From contig JANTQA010000036.1 in NCBI GenBank assembly GCA_027625915.1, forward strand, positions 12,483,001 to 12,547,000: DNA of 64,000 bases, in the 5' to 3' direction. Source of the stretch: Anaeramoeba flamelloides (taxonomy: Eukaryota; Metamonada; Anaeramoebidae). Position numbers and translations under genes: made by a program. This document shows, piece by piece, positions 54,945 to 64,000 of the stretch; positions within the stretch are counted from its first letter, which is position 1, and each line of letters starts with the position of its first letter. The notes below the pieces were generated by a model that worked only from the letters and a program-made list of their open reading frames with translations, made no database searches and was not told the DNA's origin.

Positions 54945-55440
54945 TTTTGTTCAGTTTTTTAAATTCCAGAAATAAGTAAGAAAATTTCTTCAATTTTCTT
55001 TTAATATCTTAAAAAAAAAAAAAATACCTTTATCTTTTCTAGAATTCAAAAGAATTGAGTAAAATATTCCTCTATCTCATTTTTTTTTAATTCTATATAA
55101 GCACAGTTATGTTTTCTTGAGTTTTCTATTTTATTTGGCAAAACTATTGATTTTCGTTAGTTTTCTTTTGAGTTTTCTATTTATTTGCGAAGATTTCTAT
55201 TTTATTTGGAAAAACTATTGATTTTGGTTAGATTTTCGAAATAAAACAGAAAACCTCAAAAAAACATCGAATTCTTCACAAATAAATAGAAAACTCAAAA
55301 GAAAACTAACGAAAATCAATAGTTTTGCCAAATAAAATAGAAAACCTCAAAAAAACGTAGAACACTTCACCAATAAAACAGAAAACTCCAAGGAAACCCA
55401 TGCACCCTAAGGCACTCGAGAGCACTTACAAAACCAACAA
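54945..55440. repeat. Multi-hairpin repeat, copy 7 (largest), inside a LINE relic
   Basis: The most elaborate copy. The arms GTTTTCTTGAGTTTTCTATTTTATTTGG, TTAGTTTTCTTTTGAGTTTTC and ATTTGGAAAAACTATTGATTTTGGTTAG are each answered by inverse copies between 55235 and 55400. The CTAGAATTCAAAAGAATTGAG unit is at about 55040. It closes with TGCACCCTAAGGCACTCGAGAGCACTTAC. Confidence 0.75.
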
Positions 55441-55582
55441 AAATATTTTAAAATAATTTTAAATCAAAAAAATATTTCATTTATCCATCAAGCTCAACAA
55501 TTCAAAAATTCAGAACATTCAATAACTGCTTAAATAGATATTACTATGAAATAAATAAAATTTCAATAAATTTTCTTCCATC

Positions 55583-55751
55583 TAAACTATTTTTCATAAA
55601 TTTTGACTCACTTTATAATGTTAATGGAAGTTGTTTTGAAGGTTTATTCCAGTATTCTTAACAAAAATTATTTTCAAATTTTTGGATCAGAATCATTTTT
55701 TCTAATTTTGCAAATTTTAGTTTTGCTTTTTCAAATTTTTGTTTTTCTTTT

Positions 55752-55812
<61 letters not shown>

Positions 55813-56208
55813 CTTTTTCTTTTTTTTTTTTTTTTTTTAAAAGATCATGTGGAAAAAAAAAAGAGATCTTCGAAAAGACAAATAATCACTAAGAAAATTG
55901 AGACTATGTAATGTCTTTGAAAATGGATTTAATTATTCATAAAAAATATTGTTGTTCAACTTTTTTACAGTGAAAGTTCAGTAATAAAAAATGGGTAATG
56001 CTCATTTCAAAAATTGTGACTCACTTTTTTTTAGTTTTTGGTTTTATTTTTTTTAATTTTTAATATATCAGGCTTTTATAGATTTAGAATGACTTAAAAG
56101 AGAATTACAAATCATATGTAATTATTAATTGTTCTTGAATACTAAAGGATAATTTTTTTTTTTCAATTTATTATTTCAGGTGAGTCACAATTTTTGAAAA
56201 AGAGTTTA
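55583..56208. mobile_element. Mariner-like non-autonomous element with poly-T core
   Basis: TA-flanked, with about 27-base inverted ends: AACTATTTTTCATAAATTTTGACTCAC at the left and the inverse of AACTCTTTTTCAAAAATTGTGACTCAC at the right. An internal extra copy of the end (TTCAAAAATTGTGACTCAC) lies near 56008. A T run of more than 50 bases lies at 55760-55809. The first about 180 bases are nearly identical to 63748-63930. Confidence 0.75.
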
Positions 56209-56306
56209 TTTTATATATTAACATTCCGAGATTAGAGAATATTGAGATCACTTGTAATGGGTGTTTCCTTCCTATACTAATTATAGGTTGATATTTTTAA
56301 ATAAAT

Positions 56307-56509
56307 TACAGTAAGTTTCACTTTTAAGGAACAAACTTTCAACGAAAATTAAGGTAAAAAAAAAGATCTCAAATTAAAGCACAAAATTCAAATTTTAGTA
56401 AAAATAAATTGTAAAAAAAAAAATTCCAAATTTTGTGCCTTAATTTGAGATTTTTTTGTGCCTTAATTTTTGGTTGAAAGTTTGTGCCTTAAAAGTGAAA
56501 CTGACTGTA
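56307..56509. mobile_element. Palindromic TA-flanked MITE (CAGTCAGTT family), copy F
   Basis: TACAGTAAGTTTCACTTTTAAGG at the left and AAAAGTGAAACTGACTGTA at the right, with TA at both borders. It is inserted into the LINE relic near its 3' end. Confidence 0.88.
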
Positions 56510-56766
56510 TTATATTTAATTATAAAGAAACAATTTTCAAAGATGACAATTTGATATTATTTTCAGAAATAGATAATTGTGAAATCTATGATTTTAAGCT
56601 TAAATTCCTGAAAGACAATTAAAGTCTAAGGACAACTAGAGTAATTTACATTCCATCTTAATAAATATAATAAAAAAAAAATAATTTTTTTTTTTTAGGA
56701 AATCGAACCAAAGGAAAATAAATATTTAAATCAACAATCCAAAAATCAAAAATTGTTAAAAAATAC

Positions 56767-56807
56767 CTTCTTAACCCACAAAGCTTTAAAGTCTTCGATT
56801 AGGATTT
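56767..56807 (-). other. Possible small internal exon
   Basis: On the minus strand a T-rich tract ending TTTATTTTTTAG is followed by 41 bases and then GTATTTT. The 41 bases read ILIEDFKALWVKK in one frame, with no stop, and are richer in G and C than the flanks. No neighbouring exon was identified, so it could be a remnant or chance. Confidence 0.3.
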
Positions 56808-57233
56808 CTAAAAAATAAACAAAAAAAAAGAATAAATTCATTTTTTAACTACTATTATAATTCACTACCAAGTTGAAGATCAATAATCTTAGAATAAAAT
56901 AACACTTAATACAAGATAATCTTTTTTCCCCACTACAAGATTGTAAACCTTAGAAATTAAATATTTATTTTTATTTAATATTTAACGAATAATTTAGCAA
57001 AGTAAAATTTTTACTTCTATTTAATAATACGAAAGATTGTTTTCAAAATAAAATGTCATCAAGTCTGGGTTTTATTTTGAAAAAAATTGTTCACTAGGGT
57101 AGTTGTTTATATTCTTTCGATCTTGTAAAATAAATATGAGTGATTAATATTCAAAAAGAGTAATTTTTATTTTTTTCATTTTTGCTTTTTTTCTTTTTTT
57201 AAAGTGAGACAACAAACAAAAAAAAATCATAAA

Positions 57234-59549
57234 ATGACACAACTCGAAAACCCACTTTTACAAATTAATTCCCTTATTACAACAACACTAAAAAATAAGT
57301 GCGCTTTAATCTCTCCATACACTATTACAAAAAAGCTCCAAGATCAAAACCATAATAAACCAATCCCTAATTATGACTACAGCATTTCGAATGCCAAGCA
57401 ATTAAACGGATCAATTGTACGTGTTTCTGGGATGTTACAATACAATTTTGGAATTGAATTTTATCCAGGAATACAACTTTTTGAAGAAGAATTTACTGAA
57501 CAAAATATTTCCTCTATTAACCAAGAAAAAGAACAAAAAAAAGAGCAAGAACAAGAACAAGAACAACAAAAAGAACAAAAAAAAGAAAATTTCACCAAAA
57601 TTGTTACAGGCTGCTATCGAGAATCTTCACAACACTCAATCCTTTCAATCCCAGACAATGAAGAAAAGATTAAAAATTTTTTAAAAGATCAAAAGTTATC
57701 GGAAACTACATGGCAAAGAACACTAATTCGATCTGTGCCTTTCCCAGGATCAACTAAATGGGCCAATGAACTTTACAAAAGGGAAACTAAGAAAGAGACT
57801 GAACAAAAAAAGTTTTCAGAAATTATTATCAAAATTTATGATCAAGAAACTGATCAAGAAGAAAAAAAGAAAACAGTCGACGAAGATCTTAAATTGAATA
57901 ATTTATATGAATTTTTTGGTATCCTTTCAATAATTACAGAAGAGAAAGAACCCCAAACATACCAAGAAATTATAAATACAGAACAAAATGACAGCATTTT
58001 AAATTCTTATCAATCGATCAATAATAATACAATGTCATTATTTTCTACAAGCGACAGTGACGAAGACAGTGGAAACGAAGTCAATAATAACAAAAAGGAG
58101 AACATAAACAAAAAGGAAATTGAAATTGAATTAGAAGAACAAATCCAAGAAGAAAAAAATAAAGAGAGCCAAGATTTTTCGATAGTCTTGCATTGCTTTT
58201 CATACCGTAAATTAACTGGTAACCCATTTCTTGACAAGACTCCAATAGTAATTAAAAAAAAGGAAAACGAAATAAAAACTGAAAAAAACAAAGAAGAACA
58301 AGAAGAACAAGAAGAAAACAAACAATTGGAAGACAAGAAAGAAAAGAAAGAAAATGTAGAAAAAGAAGAAAAAGATGAAAATAAATCAAACAAAAAAAAG
58401 AAAGACAAGAAAGAAAAGAAACAAAATATAGAAAAAGAAACAAAAATCTTCACTGAAAAAGAATATTGTGAATTAAGAAGTAATCTTATAAATTGGATAG
58501 CCACAAAAATCGGTCAAGATTTACTTTTAGCAGAATACATATTGCTCTGTTTAGTTTCAAAAGTGAGATCTCGACAGAATAATACAATTCTTGGAAAATT
58601 TTCTTTAAACATCTTTGGTGTTGACAATCATGAAAGTATTCAAAATTTAATTTCGGATATTGTCCCCCGTGTTGTTTATTTACCAATGGAACGAGAATCA
58701 CTAAATAAGAATAAATGGATACCATGGAAAGATTACGACAAAGAAATTTTGGTACAAACACCATTGCAAGCAGCTGATGGTACAGTAATTTTGTTTGATG
58801 AGACAAAACTGACTCGGGGTAAATTAAAAGAATCTGCTGTCCAAAATTTAAAAGGGGCACAATGTATGATTAAAAACCAATATCTTGATTATGACTTTAA
58901 ATGGCATTCACTGAAATTTTTGACAGATTTTCCTGTTGTTGTAATTTCCAAAAATAAAGCAATGTTAGAAACATCACTATCGATTCCTTGGCTACCCAAA
59001 CAAGAAGAACTGGAAAAGGGGAAGAGAGTAGAAACAGGAAAAAAAGAAGATAATAAAACAGAAAAAGAAAAAGAAAATAATGAAAAACAAGAAAAGAAAA
59101 ACGAAAAGGAAAACGAAAAGGAAAAGGAAAACGAAAAGGAAAAGGAAAAGGAAAAAGGAAAAGGAAATGAAAAGGAAAAATCAGATATTTCTTTGGATAA
59201 AATGAGGAAATATCTCCAAAATATAAGAGAGTTGCCTTTTAAGATTGGCGATTCCAAAAAAGAAACAGAAATCACAAAAAAAATTCAAGACGAATTTGTG
59301 AAAAGAAGGAAAAAAAATCATCCAAATGTTAATATAGATACCATACATCAATGGATTTTACTCATCGAATTATGCTCATTAACTTTTGGAAGATCAATAA
59401 TTTCTCAAAATGTTTGGGAAAGGGTTTTAAAACTTGAAGATTCTTTATATGAAAGAATGCAAAAATTTGAATTAAAATTTAAAAAAATCGAATCAAATAA
59501 AAAACAAAAAAAAATAAATAACAATAAAAAAAAAATCCAAAATAAATAA
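57234..59549 (+). CDS. MCMBP: MCM-binding protein (MCMBP)
   Basis: 771 residues from the ATG at 57234 to TAA; a single exon. MCMBP binds MCM2-7 subunits and promotes formation and unloading of the MCM helicase in the nucleus. The N-terminal region (about 55-90) contains LNGSIVRVSGMLQYNFG and EFYPGIQL, matching the family's segment before the FY-G motif. Next comes WQRTLIRSVPFPGSTKW, the family's RxTxYxVPVPG-W block. The C-terminal half is diagnostic: LAEYILLCLVSKV, GKFSLNIFGV, TPLQAADGTVILFDET and YLDYDFKWHSLKFLTDFP. The protein is longer than animal MCMBP because of Lys/Glu inserts near 340-400 and 600-650. An in-frame GTG 30 bases upstream is not used because the homology and the A-rich leader favour the ATG. 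Confidence 0.93.
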   Translation: MTQLENPLLQINSLITTTLKNKCALISPYTITKKLQDQNHNKPIPNYDYSISNAKQLNGSIVRVSGMLQYNFGIEFYPGIQLFEEEFTEQNISSINQEKEQKKEQEQEQEQQKEQKKENFTKIVTGCYRESSQHSILSIPDNEEKIKNFLKDQKLSETTWQRTLIRSVPFPGSTKWANELYKRETKKETEQKKFSEIIIKIYDQETDQEEKKKTVDEDLKLNNLYEFFGILSIITEEKEPQTYQEIINTEQNDSILNSYQSINNNTMSLFSTSDSDEDSGNEVNNNKKENINKKEIEIELEEQIQEEKNKESQDFSIVLHCFSYRKLTGNPFLDKTPIVIKKKENEIKTEKNKEEQEEQEENKQLEDKKEKKENVEKEEKDENKSNKKKKDKKEKKQNIEKETKIFTEKEYCELRSNLINWIATKIGQDLLLAEYILLCLVSKVRSRQNNTILGKFSLNIFGVDNHESIQNLISDIVPRVVYLPMERESLNKNKWIPWKDYDKEILVQTPLQAADGTVILFDETKLTRGKLKESAVQNLKGAQCMIKNQYLDYDFKWHSLKFLTDFPVVVISKNKAMLETSLSIPWLPKQEELEKGKRVETGKKEDNKTEKEKENNEKQEKKNEKENEKEKENEKEKEKEKGKGNEKEKSDISLDKMRKYLQNIRELPFKIGDSKKETEITKKIQDEFVKRRKKNHPNVNIDTIHQWILLIELCSLTFGRSIISQNVWERVLKLEDSLYERMQKFELKFKKIESNKKQKKINNNKKKIQNK

Positions 59550-60761
59550 ATGAATTAAATCAGAAAATAAAAAAATACATTGAATTTTAAAGAACCGGAT
59601 TTATTTTTATTTATTACAAAATTTAAAAATAAAAAATCCTTTTGTATTAATTTTTATTTGTTAAGAATTTTAATATTAGTAGCAATATCATAGAACTATC
59701 AGAATTGTTAAAACTGACAAGAAGGCTGATCGTTTTTTTAAAAAAATGAAAATAGATTATTACAATATTTTTTATTGAAGCTGTATTTCATTTATTAAAC
59801 AATTCGATAAATTTAACAATCATCCCAAAATGATAGATATATATACTTTTTTTTCCTTTTTTTTTTTTTTTTCAAAGTGAGAGGAGAATTGTAAACCCAA
59901 TATATATCTATCATAGAGTATTATGTAGTTGAATTGAGTTAATATTCAATTTTCTTGTTTTTAAAATTTAATCAACAAGTTGATAAGATACAAATTTCAC
60001 AAATAATTGAAGAAAATAATAAAAAAAAAATAATAGAAAAAAAATTGAGAATTTTAATTTTAAAATATTACTGAAATTTTATTGTCAGATATCAGTTTTT
60101 TAGAAAAAAATAGACTTTTAATTTAAAATTTGAAGAGACTCGACAAAAACATTTGAGAATAAATATTGATAAAATTCTAGTAAAAAAAAAAAAAAATGAA
60201 TATTTCAATAATAAATCTTTTAATCTTGATTGCCATTACAACAATTTTTTTTTGTATTTATTAATTTTTTCAACATAAAATATCTATATAATGGGTTTAT
60301 TATTTAAAAAAAAGGGGGGGGGTTCAAAGCTTTTATTGTTTTTATTTTTCTTTTAATTATTTTTTTGATATAATTGTTATTATTATTACCATTATATTTA
60401 AGAGAATTAATTCACTATAATTACCATTAATTTTCAGGTACGCATAAATCTATTTTGATTTTTTTTTTATCCTAGCTATAATTTAGGCAAGATTATAACT
60501 CAATGGATATCTTTTCTTTTAAAAATGATAAGAAAATATTTTTTTTTAAATAAAGAAATGAAAAAGAGAAAAAAACAGAAAGAAATTAAAAAAAGAAAAA
60601 AATAGTAGAAAAAAGAAAAAACTTCAGTTAAAAGTTTTATTTATTATCTTATGAGTGTTAAACATTTTGTTTGTTATTTCCAATCATCTCGAAAATTTAT
60701 TGATCGCCAACACAATGTATTTTAATATAAAGGTTTAAATATCTAGTAAACGGGAGTTCAA
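59550..60761. other. Spacer downstream of MCMBP
   Basis: AT-rich, with a run of eight G at about 60315-60322 and a purine-rich stretch at 60560-60620. A pair ATGATAGATATATAT (59830) and ATATATATCTATCAT (59900) forms a foldback of about 85 bases around a T run and GTGAGAGGAG. No gene is recognised. Confidence 0.4.
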
Positions 60762-60883
60762 ATGATATATATATATATATATCACAGGTATGACGATTTT
60801 TTTGATGTCATGAAACGCGTTGGCGCACGCGTGAGCGACACGTAAAATTCGTTTACCCGATATATATATATATATATATATAT
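60762..60883. repeat. CpG-rich insert flanked by (AT)n on both sides
   Basis: A core of about 80 bases (60781-60860) is bounded by alternating AT tracts at both ends. The core contains AAACGCGTTGGCGCACGCGTG and GACACGTAAAATTCG, far richer in CpG than anything else in the window, with ACGCG...CGCGT as a short stem. On the minus strand it starts CGGGTAAACG and ends TACCTGTG next to (AT)n. The end TACCTGTG-(AT)n is shared with the insert at 62103-62362. Confidence 0.6.
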
Positions 60884-62096
60884 GATTTTTTTTTTTGAAG
60901 GAAAAATAAAAACTCAAAAATAATTCTTCATTGAAAACAAAAAAATCAATAAAAGCAATAATAAAATAATGAAAATAATTGAAAGAATAATCCATTGTAT
61001 TTTATTATTTTGATTGTAAAAAAAAAAGAAATTTTGAAAAATTTTGAATTAAAATTAATTTTTATGTAATTAAATAATTTTGTAAAATAAAAATTTATGA
61101 TTGATCACAAAAAAAAAAGTATAAATAAAAAAGAAAATCAATTAAATACTAATCATTTAGATATCAAATTTATGGAAACTCTAATTTAAATCTTCTCTAC
61201 ATCTGGACTAACTATTTTAATTTTATCTTTATTGGTTCAATACTGTTCAGTTGTTATGATAAAGGTAATAAATATTTTAGAACATGTAAATATAATAAAG
61301 AAATAATATTATAATTCTTGATAGTAATTTAAAAAGTGAAGGGGCTTATTACTTATGTTATGACATTTTTTGATTTTTTCCTTTAATTTAAATAAATGAT
61401 TATTGTTTTAAAATGTAGAAAGGGGAAATTTGGGGCAAAAAGGTAAAAAAGTATTGTTTGAAAACAATTTTGTAAAAAAATAAATAATAAAAAAATGAAA
61501 TTATTATTTTAACTATTGTCAATAAAGTTATTCCTAAGGAAATAATTGTGAATAAATTAGAAATACGCTAAGCTTTATGTAAAAAAATAGGAGTAAAATG
61601 GTTTTATTGTATCAAAAAAAAAAAATTAACTAATATGATTTTCTTACTCATGTGTTGAAATATAACTCAAAAGCTGAAAAAAAAACACTGATCACATTTT
61701 CCAAATTCGAAATTGTGATAAAAATTTTTTTTAAGATAATAATTTTGAATTTTTTTTTGAGATCGTAAAAAAAAATATTATGGGGTGGTGTACGTAAACA
61801 CTATAAATTAGATGAACCGATCTAATTTGGACTTGATAAAAAATTCTAATTTTGACGAATTTTTGAACTCATTGTGTGAATTATTTAAAAAAGAATTATT
61901 CATTTACCCAAGGTTTAAAGTGTCTACAATTTTATGTGTTTTAAACGGGTAACCCACTTTTATTGTTATAGAATTGTGCAAATATAAAATCAAAGAACAA
62001 TATATGAAATTTTAACTCAAACCCCCCACTTAAATAGAAAATCACAAACTATTATTGTTTTCCAAGGCTTTTAAGTCTATTAAATCTTATACACGT

Positions 62097-62102
<6 letters not shown>
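60884..62102. other. AT-rich spacer
   Basis: No gene or repeat boundary recognised. An AC microsatellite (ACACACACACAC) directly precedes the (AT)n tract at its right edge. Confidence 0.4.
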
Positions 62103-62142
<40 letters not shown>

Positions 62143-62362
62143 TTGTTTTTAAGTTTTTTCATTTGCGTTTTTTCACTTTCCAGAAACGAAAAGTATGATT
62201 TCAAAAGAATTCGAGTACTTTTTCAAAAAAGAAAAAACGAAAACAACGAAAGAAACGAAAAAACATTAAAAAAAAGCGAAAAAACGCGATTTTATACATC
62301 TTTTGTGTTTTTGAAACGAAAACTTGTATTACCTGTGATATATATATATATATATATATATG
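62103..62362. repeat. Second insert flanked by (AT)n, ending TACCTGTG
   Basis: A core of about 195 bases (62142-62337) lies between two long AT tracts. It begins CGTTGTTTTTAAG and ends TTACCTGTG before (AT)n. The core is rich in GAAACGAAAA words and has several CpG (AAAGCGAAAAAACGCGATT). A frame across it has no protein-like features. It shares its ends with 60762-60883 in the opposite orientation. Confidence 0.55.
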
Positions 62363-63340
62363 TCTTTATGAAGTTTAAATTAGAACTTTTTAGATCACTT
62401 GAATCTATCAAGTGCCGAGGTTTGAAAAATAAGATTTGTTTTTTGAAATTCACTAATCAGTTACTTTGCTTTTTTTTTTTTTTTTTTTATTATTCAAAAA
62501 TAAAAAACATTTAATAAGGTTAAAAAAAATATTCAAATAAAACTTGTTTGATCGAAAATTAAATGAATTATTTATTGAAATCAAATAGATGTTTGTAAAA
62601 TTTCTGAAAAGGCTTCAATAAAATCTAAAATAATGAGAAGAAACTAGAATTAAACAACAAAGGTTTATTAAACAACAATTTTAATAATAATTTATAGACT
62701 TTTGATCCTTTGCTTTCTTTTCAATAGATATTGTTTTTTTTCAAAGTGAAATTAATTGAAATTTTTATATATTATTGTATAAAATTAAAAAACAACAATA
62801 AATCTTTTTGAAAGTTTCAATAATATCTTATCGAAAGTTCATTAAATAATAAAAAATATTTTAATGATTTAAAAGTATCTCTCAGCACAGATTCAAAATG
62901 AAAAAAATCAAAGAAAAAGAAAATCAGCACTATAAAAAAAATGATTGTATCTTCATCTCTTTTTGAATAATAATTAATTTTATTAATGTTCATAATCATT
63001 TATTCTTAGACTCATCCAATTAAGATCTTTTTTGAAATTATAGAATTTTTTAATTATTTCTTGGTTGTTCTCTCTTCTGTTCTCTCTTTAATTTAACATT
63101 AAGGATATTTGTAACAACAATTTTTCTTATCGGAAAATAAGATTATTGGAATTTTTGTATAGAATCTCCCTAATTTCTGATTTTAACATGAATAAAAATA
63201 TTTTTCAGGATTTGACAATTATTCCTGAAAATATCTTTGCCAACTCAAAAATATAAGTTTTAATTTTTGTTCTATTATAAAAAATCTAAATAATATAGAA
63301 TATCCTTGCATAATTTTCCATATTGTTTAAGGGTTATGGA
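62363..63340. other. AT-rich spacer
   Basis: Nothing coding is supported. A C/T-rich stretch (GTTGTTCTCTCTTCTGTTCTCTC) at about 63064-63087 stands out. Confidence 0.4.
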
Positions 63341-63347
63341 TTTTTTC

Positions 63348-63696
63348 AACATTAATGAAATTGAAAATTTTTCTCAATTTATTTCAGGATTTTTTTAATT
63401 ATCTCAACTATTTTTTTTAGATTATCATAAATTTGTTGGTTATCAAGAAAAAAACACAAATTCATAATCTAGATTATTGTGAAAAGATAAATTAATCACT
63501 AATTTGCCAATTTGTGATGATAATTCTAATATTGCTGATAAATCTGTATTATATTTTATATTTTTTTTACTATTTTCGGAAAAAGTTTGTGATGTATTGA
63601 TATCTTTGATCAAAAAAGTAATTCGTAGACCTAAATTGATTAATTTTCCTTTAAAAGGACTTTATTTTTATTTATTTAGAGAAAAGGGTCATTAAA
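63348..63696 (+). pseudogene. Broken coding relic, origin unknown
   Basis: A protein-like reading runs in essentially one frame for about 115 codons (DFFNINEIENFSQFISGFF, then ICDDNSNIADKSVLYF and VIRRPKLINFPLKGLYFYLF) but is broken in a few places. No family is recognised. It may be a fragment of a mobile element or of a lost host gene. Confidence 0.3.
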
Positions 63697-63747
63697 GATA
63701 ATTTATCAAATGTAAAAAAAGAGAAGGAGAAAATTAATATATATATA

Positions 63748-63910
63748 TAAACTATTTTTCATAAATTTTGACTCACTTTATAATGTTAATGGGAGTTGTT
63801 TTGAGGCTTTATTCCAGTATTCTTAACAAAAATTATTTTCAAATTTTTGGATCAGAATCATTTTTTCTAATTTTTCAAATTTTAGTTTTGATTTTTCAAA
63901 TTTTTGTTTT

Positions 63911-63944
<34 letters not shown>

Positions 63945-64000
63945 CTTTTTCTTTTTCTTTTTTTTTTTTTTTCTTTTTCTTTTTTTTTCTTTTTCTTTTT
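63748..64000 (+). mobile_element. Mariner-like non-autonomous element, partial (cut by window end)
   Basis: From TAAACTATTTTTCATAAATTTTGACTCAC onward about 180 bases match 55583-55760 with only a handful of changes. It then enters a T-rich tract with CTTTTT units and leaves the window. The left end abuts an (AT)n tract, consistent with insertion at TA. Confidence 0.8.

Larger units (their letters stand above)
54400..56655 (+). mobile_element. LINE relic split by three other repeats
   Basis: Colinear with the LINE at 29318-30557. The GIYLDKF block lies near 54445, the thumb region with AAAATCAGATTATTTAAATATTTTATATCAAG near 54550, and TTAAATAGATATTACTATGAAAT near 55525. The C-terminal end AATTGTGAAATCTATGATTTTAAGCTTAAATT is at 56577-56608, closing near 56655. 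It is interrupted by a multi-hairpin repeat (54945-55440), a 626-bp mariner-like element (55583-56208) and palindromic MITE F (56307-56509). Heavily decayed. Confidence 0.75.

Noticed and set aside
60735-60995. 86-codon minus-strand frame across the CpG-rich insert
   Set aside because: Half of it is translated (AT)n; the part over the CpG core is short and has no protein-like continuation.
62143-62514. 123-codon frame over the second (AT)n-flanked insert
   Set aside because: Composition follows the GAAACGAAAA repeats and the (AT)n tract; no domain or codon signal supports it.
1-64000. tRNA, rRNA or CRISPR arrays
   Set aside because: I found no T-loop-like GGTTCRANYCC with matching arms, no conserved rRNA words and no regularly spaced direct repeats. 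Short RNA genes could still be missed by eye.
1-64000. Virus-derived or LTR-type elements
   Set aside because: No capsid, integrase or protease-like stretch and no long terminal direct repeats were recognised. The reverse-transcriptase pieces fit non-LTR elements with a C-terminal Cys/His motif.

Overview
The window is very AT-rich nuclear DNA from a eukaryotic microbe. It carries conserved eukaryotic proteins (exportin-2/CSE1, an MCM-binding protein, a SUMO-like-domain protein), two GT-AG introns that can be defined exactly by homology, the standard genetic code, long A/T homopolymers and many small transposable elements. Conserved proteins are swollen by Lys/Glu/Asn low-complexity inserts. 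Together this looks like a free-living amoeboid or flagellate protist; an Anaeramoeba-like metamonad is my best guess, held with low confidence because it rests on style rather than on a marker gene.

Layout. 1-2.4 kb: one copy of a segmental duplication carrying a gene for a seven-EGF-repeat surface protein, followed by a 52-codon reading frame. 2.4-17 kb: mostly mobile-element debris, including a TTAA-flanked Kolobok-like DNA transposon with an open 603-residue transposase (9565-12110) and several palindromic TA-flanked MITEs. 17.2-17.8 kb: a gene for a small secreted protein of unknown family. 18-24 kb: AT-rich spacer with decayed coding scraps. 24.2-26.6 kb: the second EGF copy. 28.4-30.6 kb: repeats and a LINE relic. 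30.9-34.6 kb: exportin-2 on the minus strand, two exons. 35.8-43 kb: nested MITEs and LINE relics. 44.2-48.0 kb: a two-exon VIT / vWA-like / TPR / DUF2135 gene. 51.1-52.4 kb: a protein ending in a SUMO-like (Rad60 SLD) domain. 53-56.7 kb: LINE relics broken by three other repeats. 57.2-59.5 kb: MCMBP. 60.7-62.4 kb: two unusual insertions embedded in (AT)n tracts. 63.7 kb to the end: a partial mariner-like non-autonomous element.

The host genes do not form a pathway as a cluster. Exportin-2 recycles importin-alpha, MCMBP acts on the MCM helicase, and the SUMO-like protein may belong to genome maintenance. The two EGF genes and the secreted orphan would act at the cell surface or outside. The main novelty candidates are: a dispersed multi-hairpin repeat that sits at the matching place in several LINE copies; two short insertions flanked on both sides by (AT)n, one of them CpG-rich; the EGF paralogue pair, identical in one half and mostly amino-acid-changing in the other; and a eukaryotic VIT/DUF2135 gene whose architecture resembles bacterial proteins.
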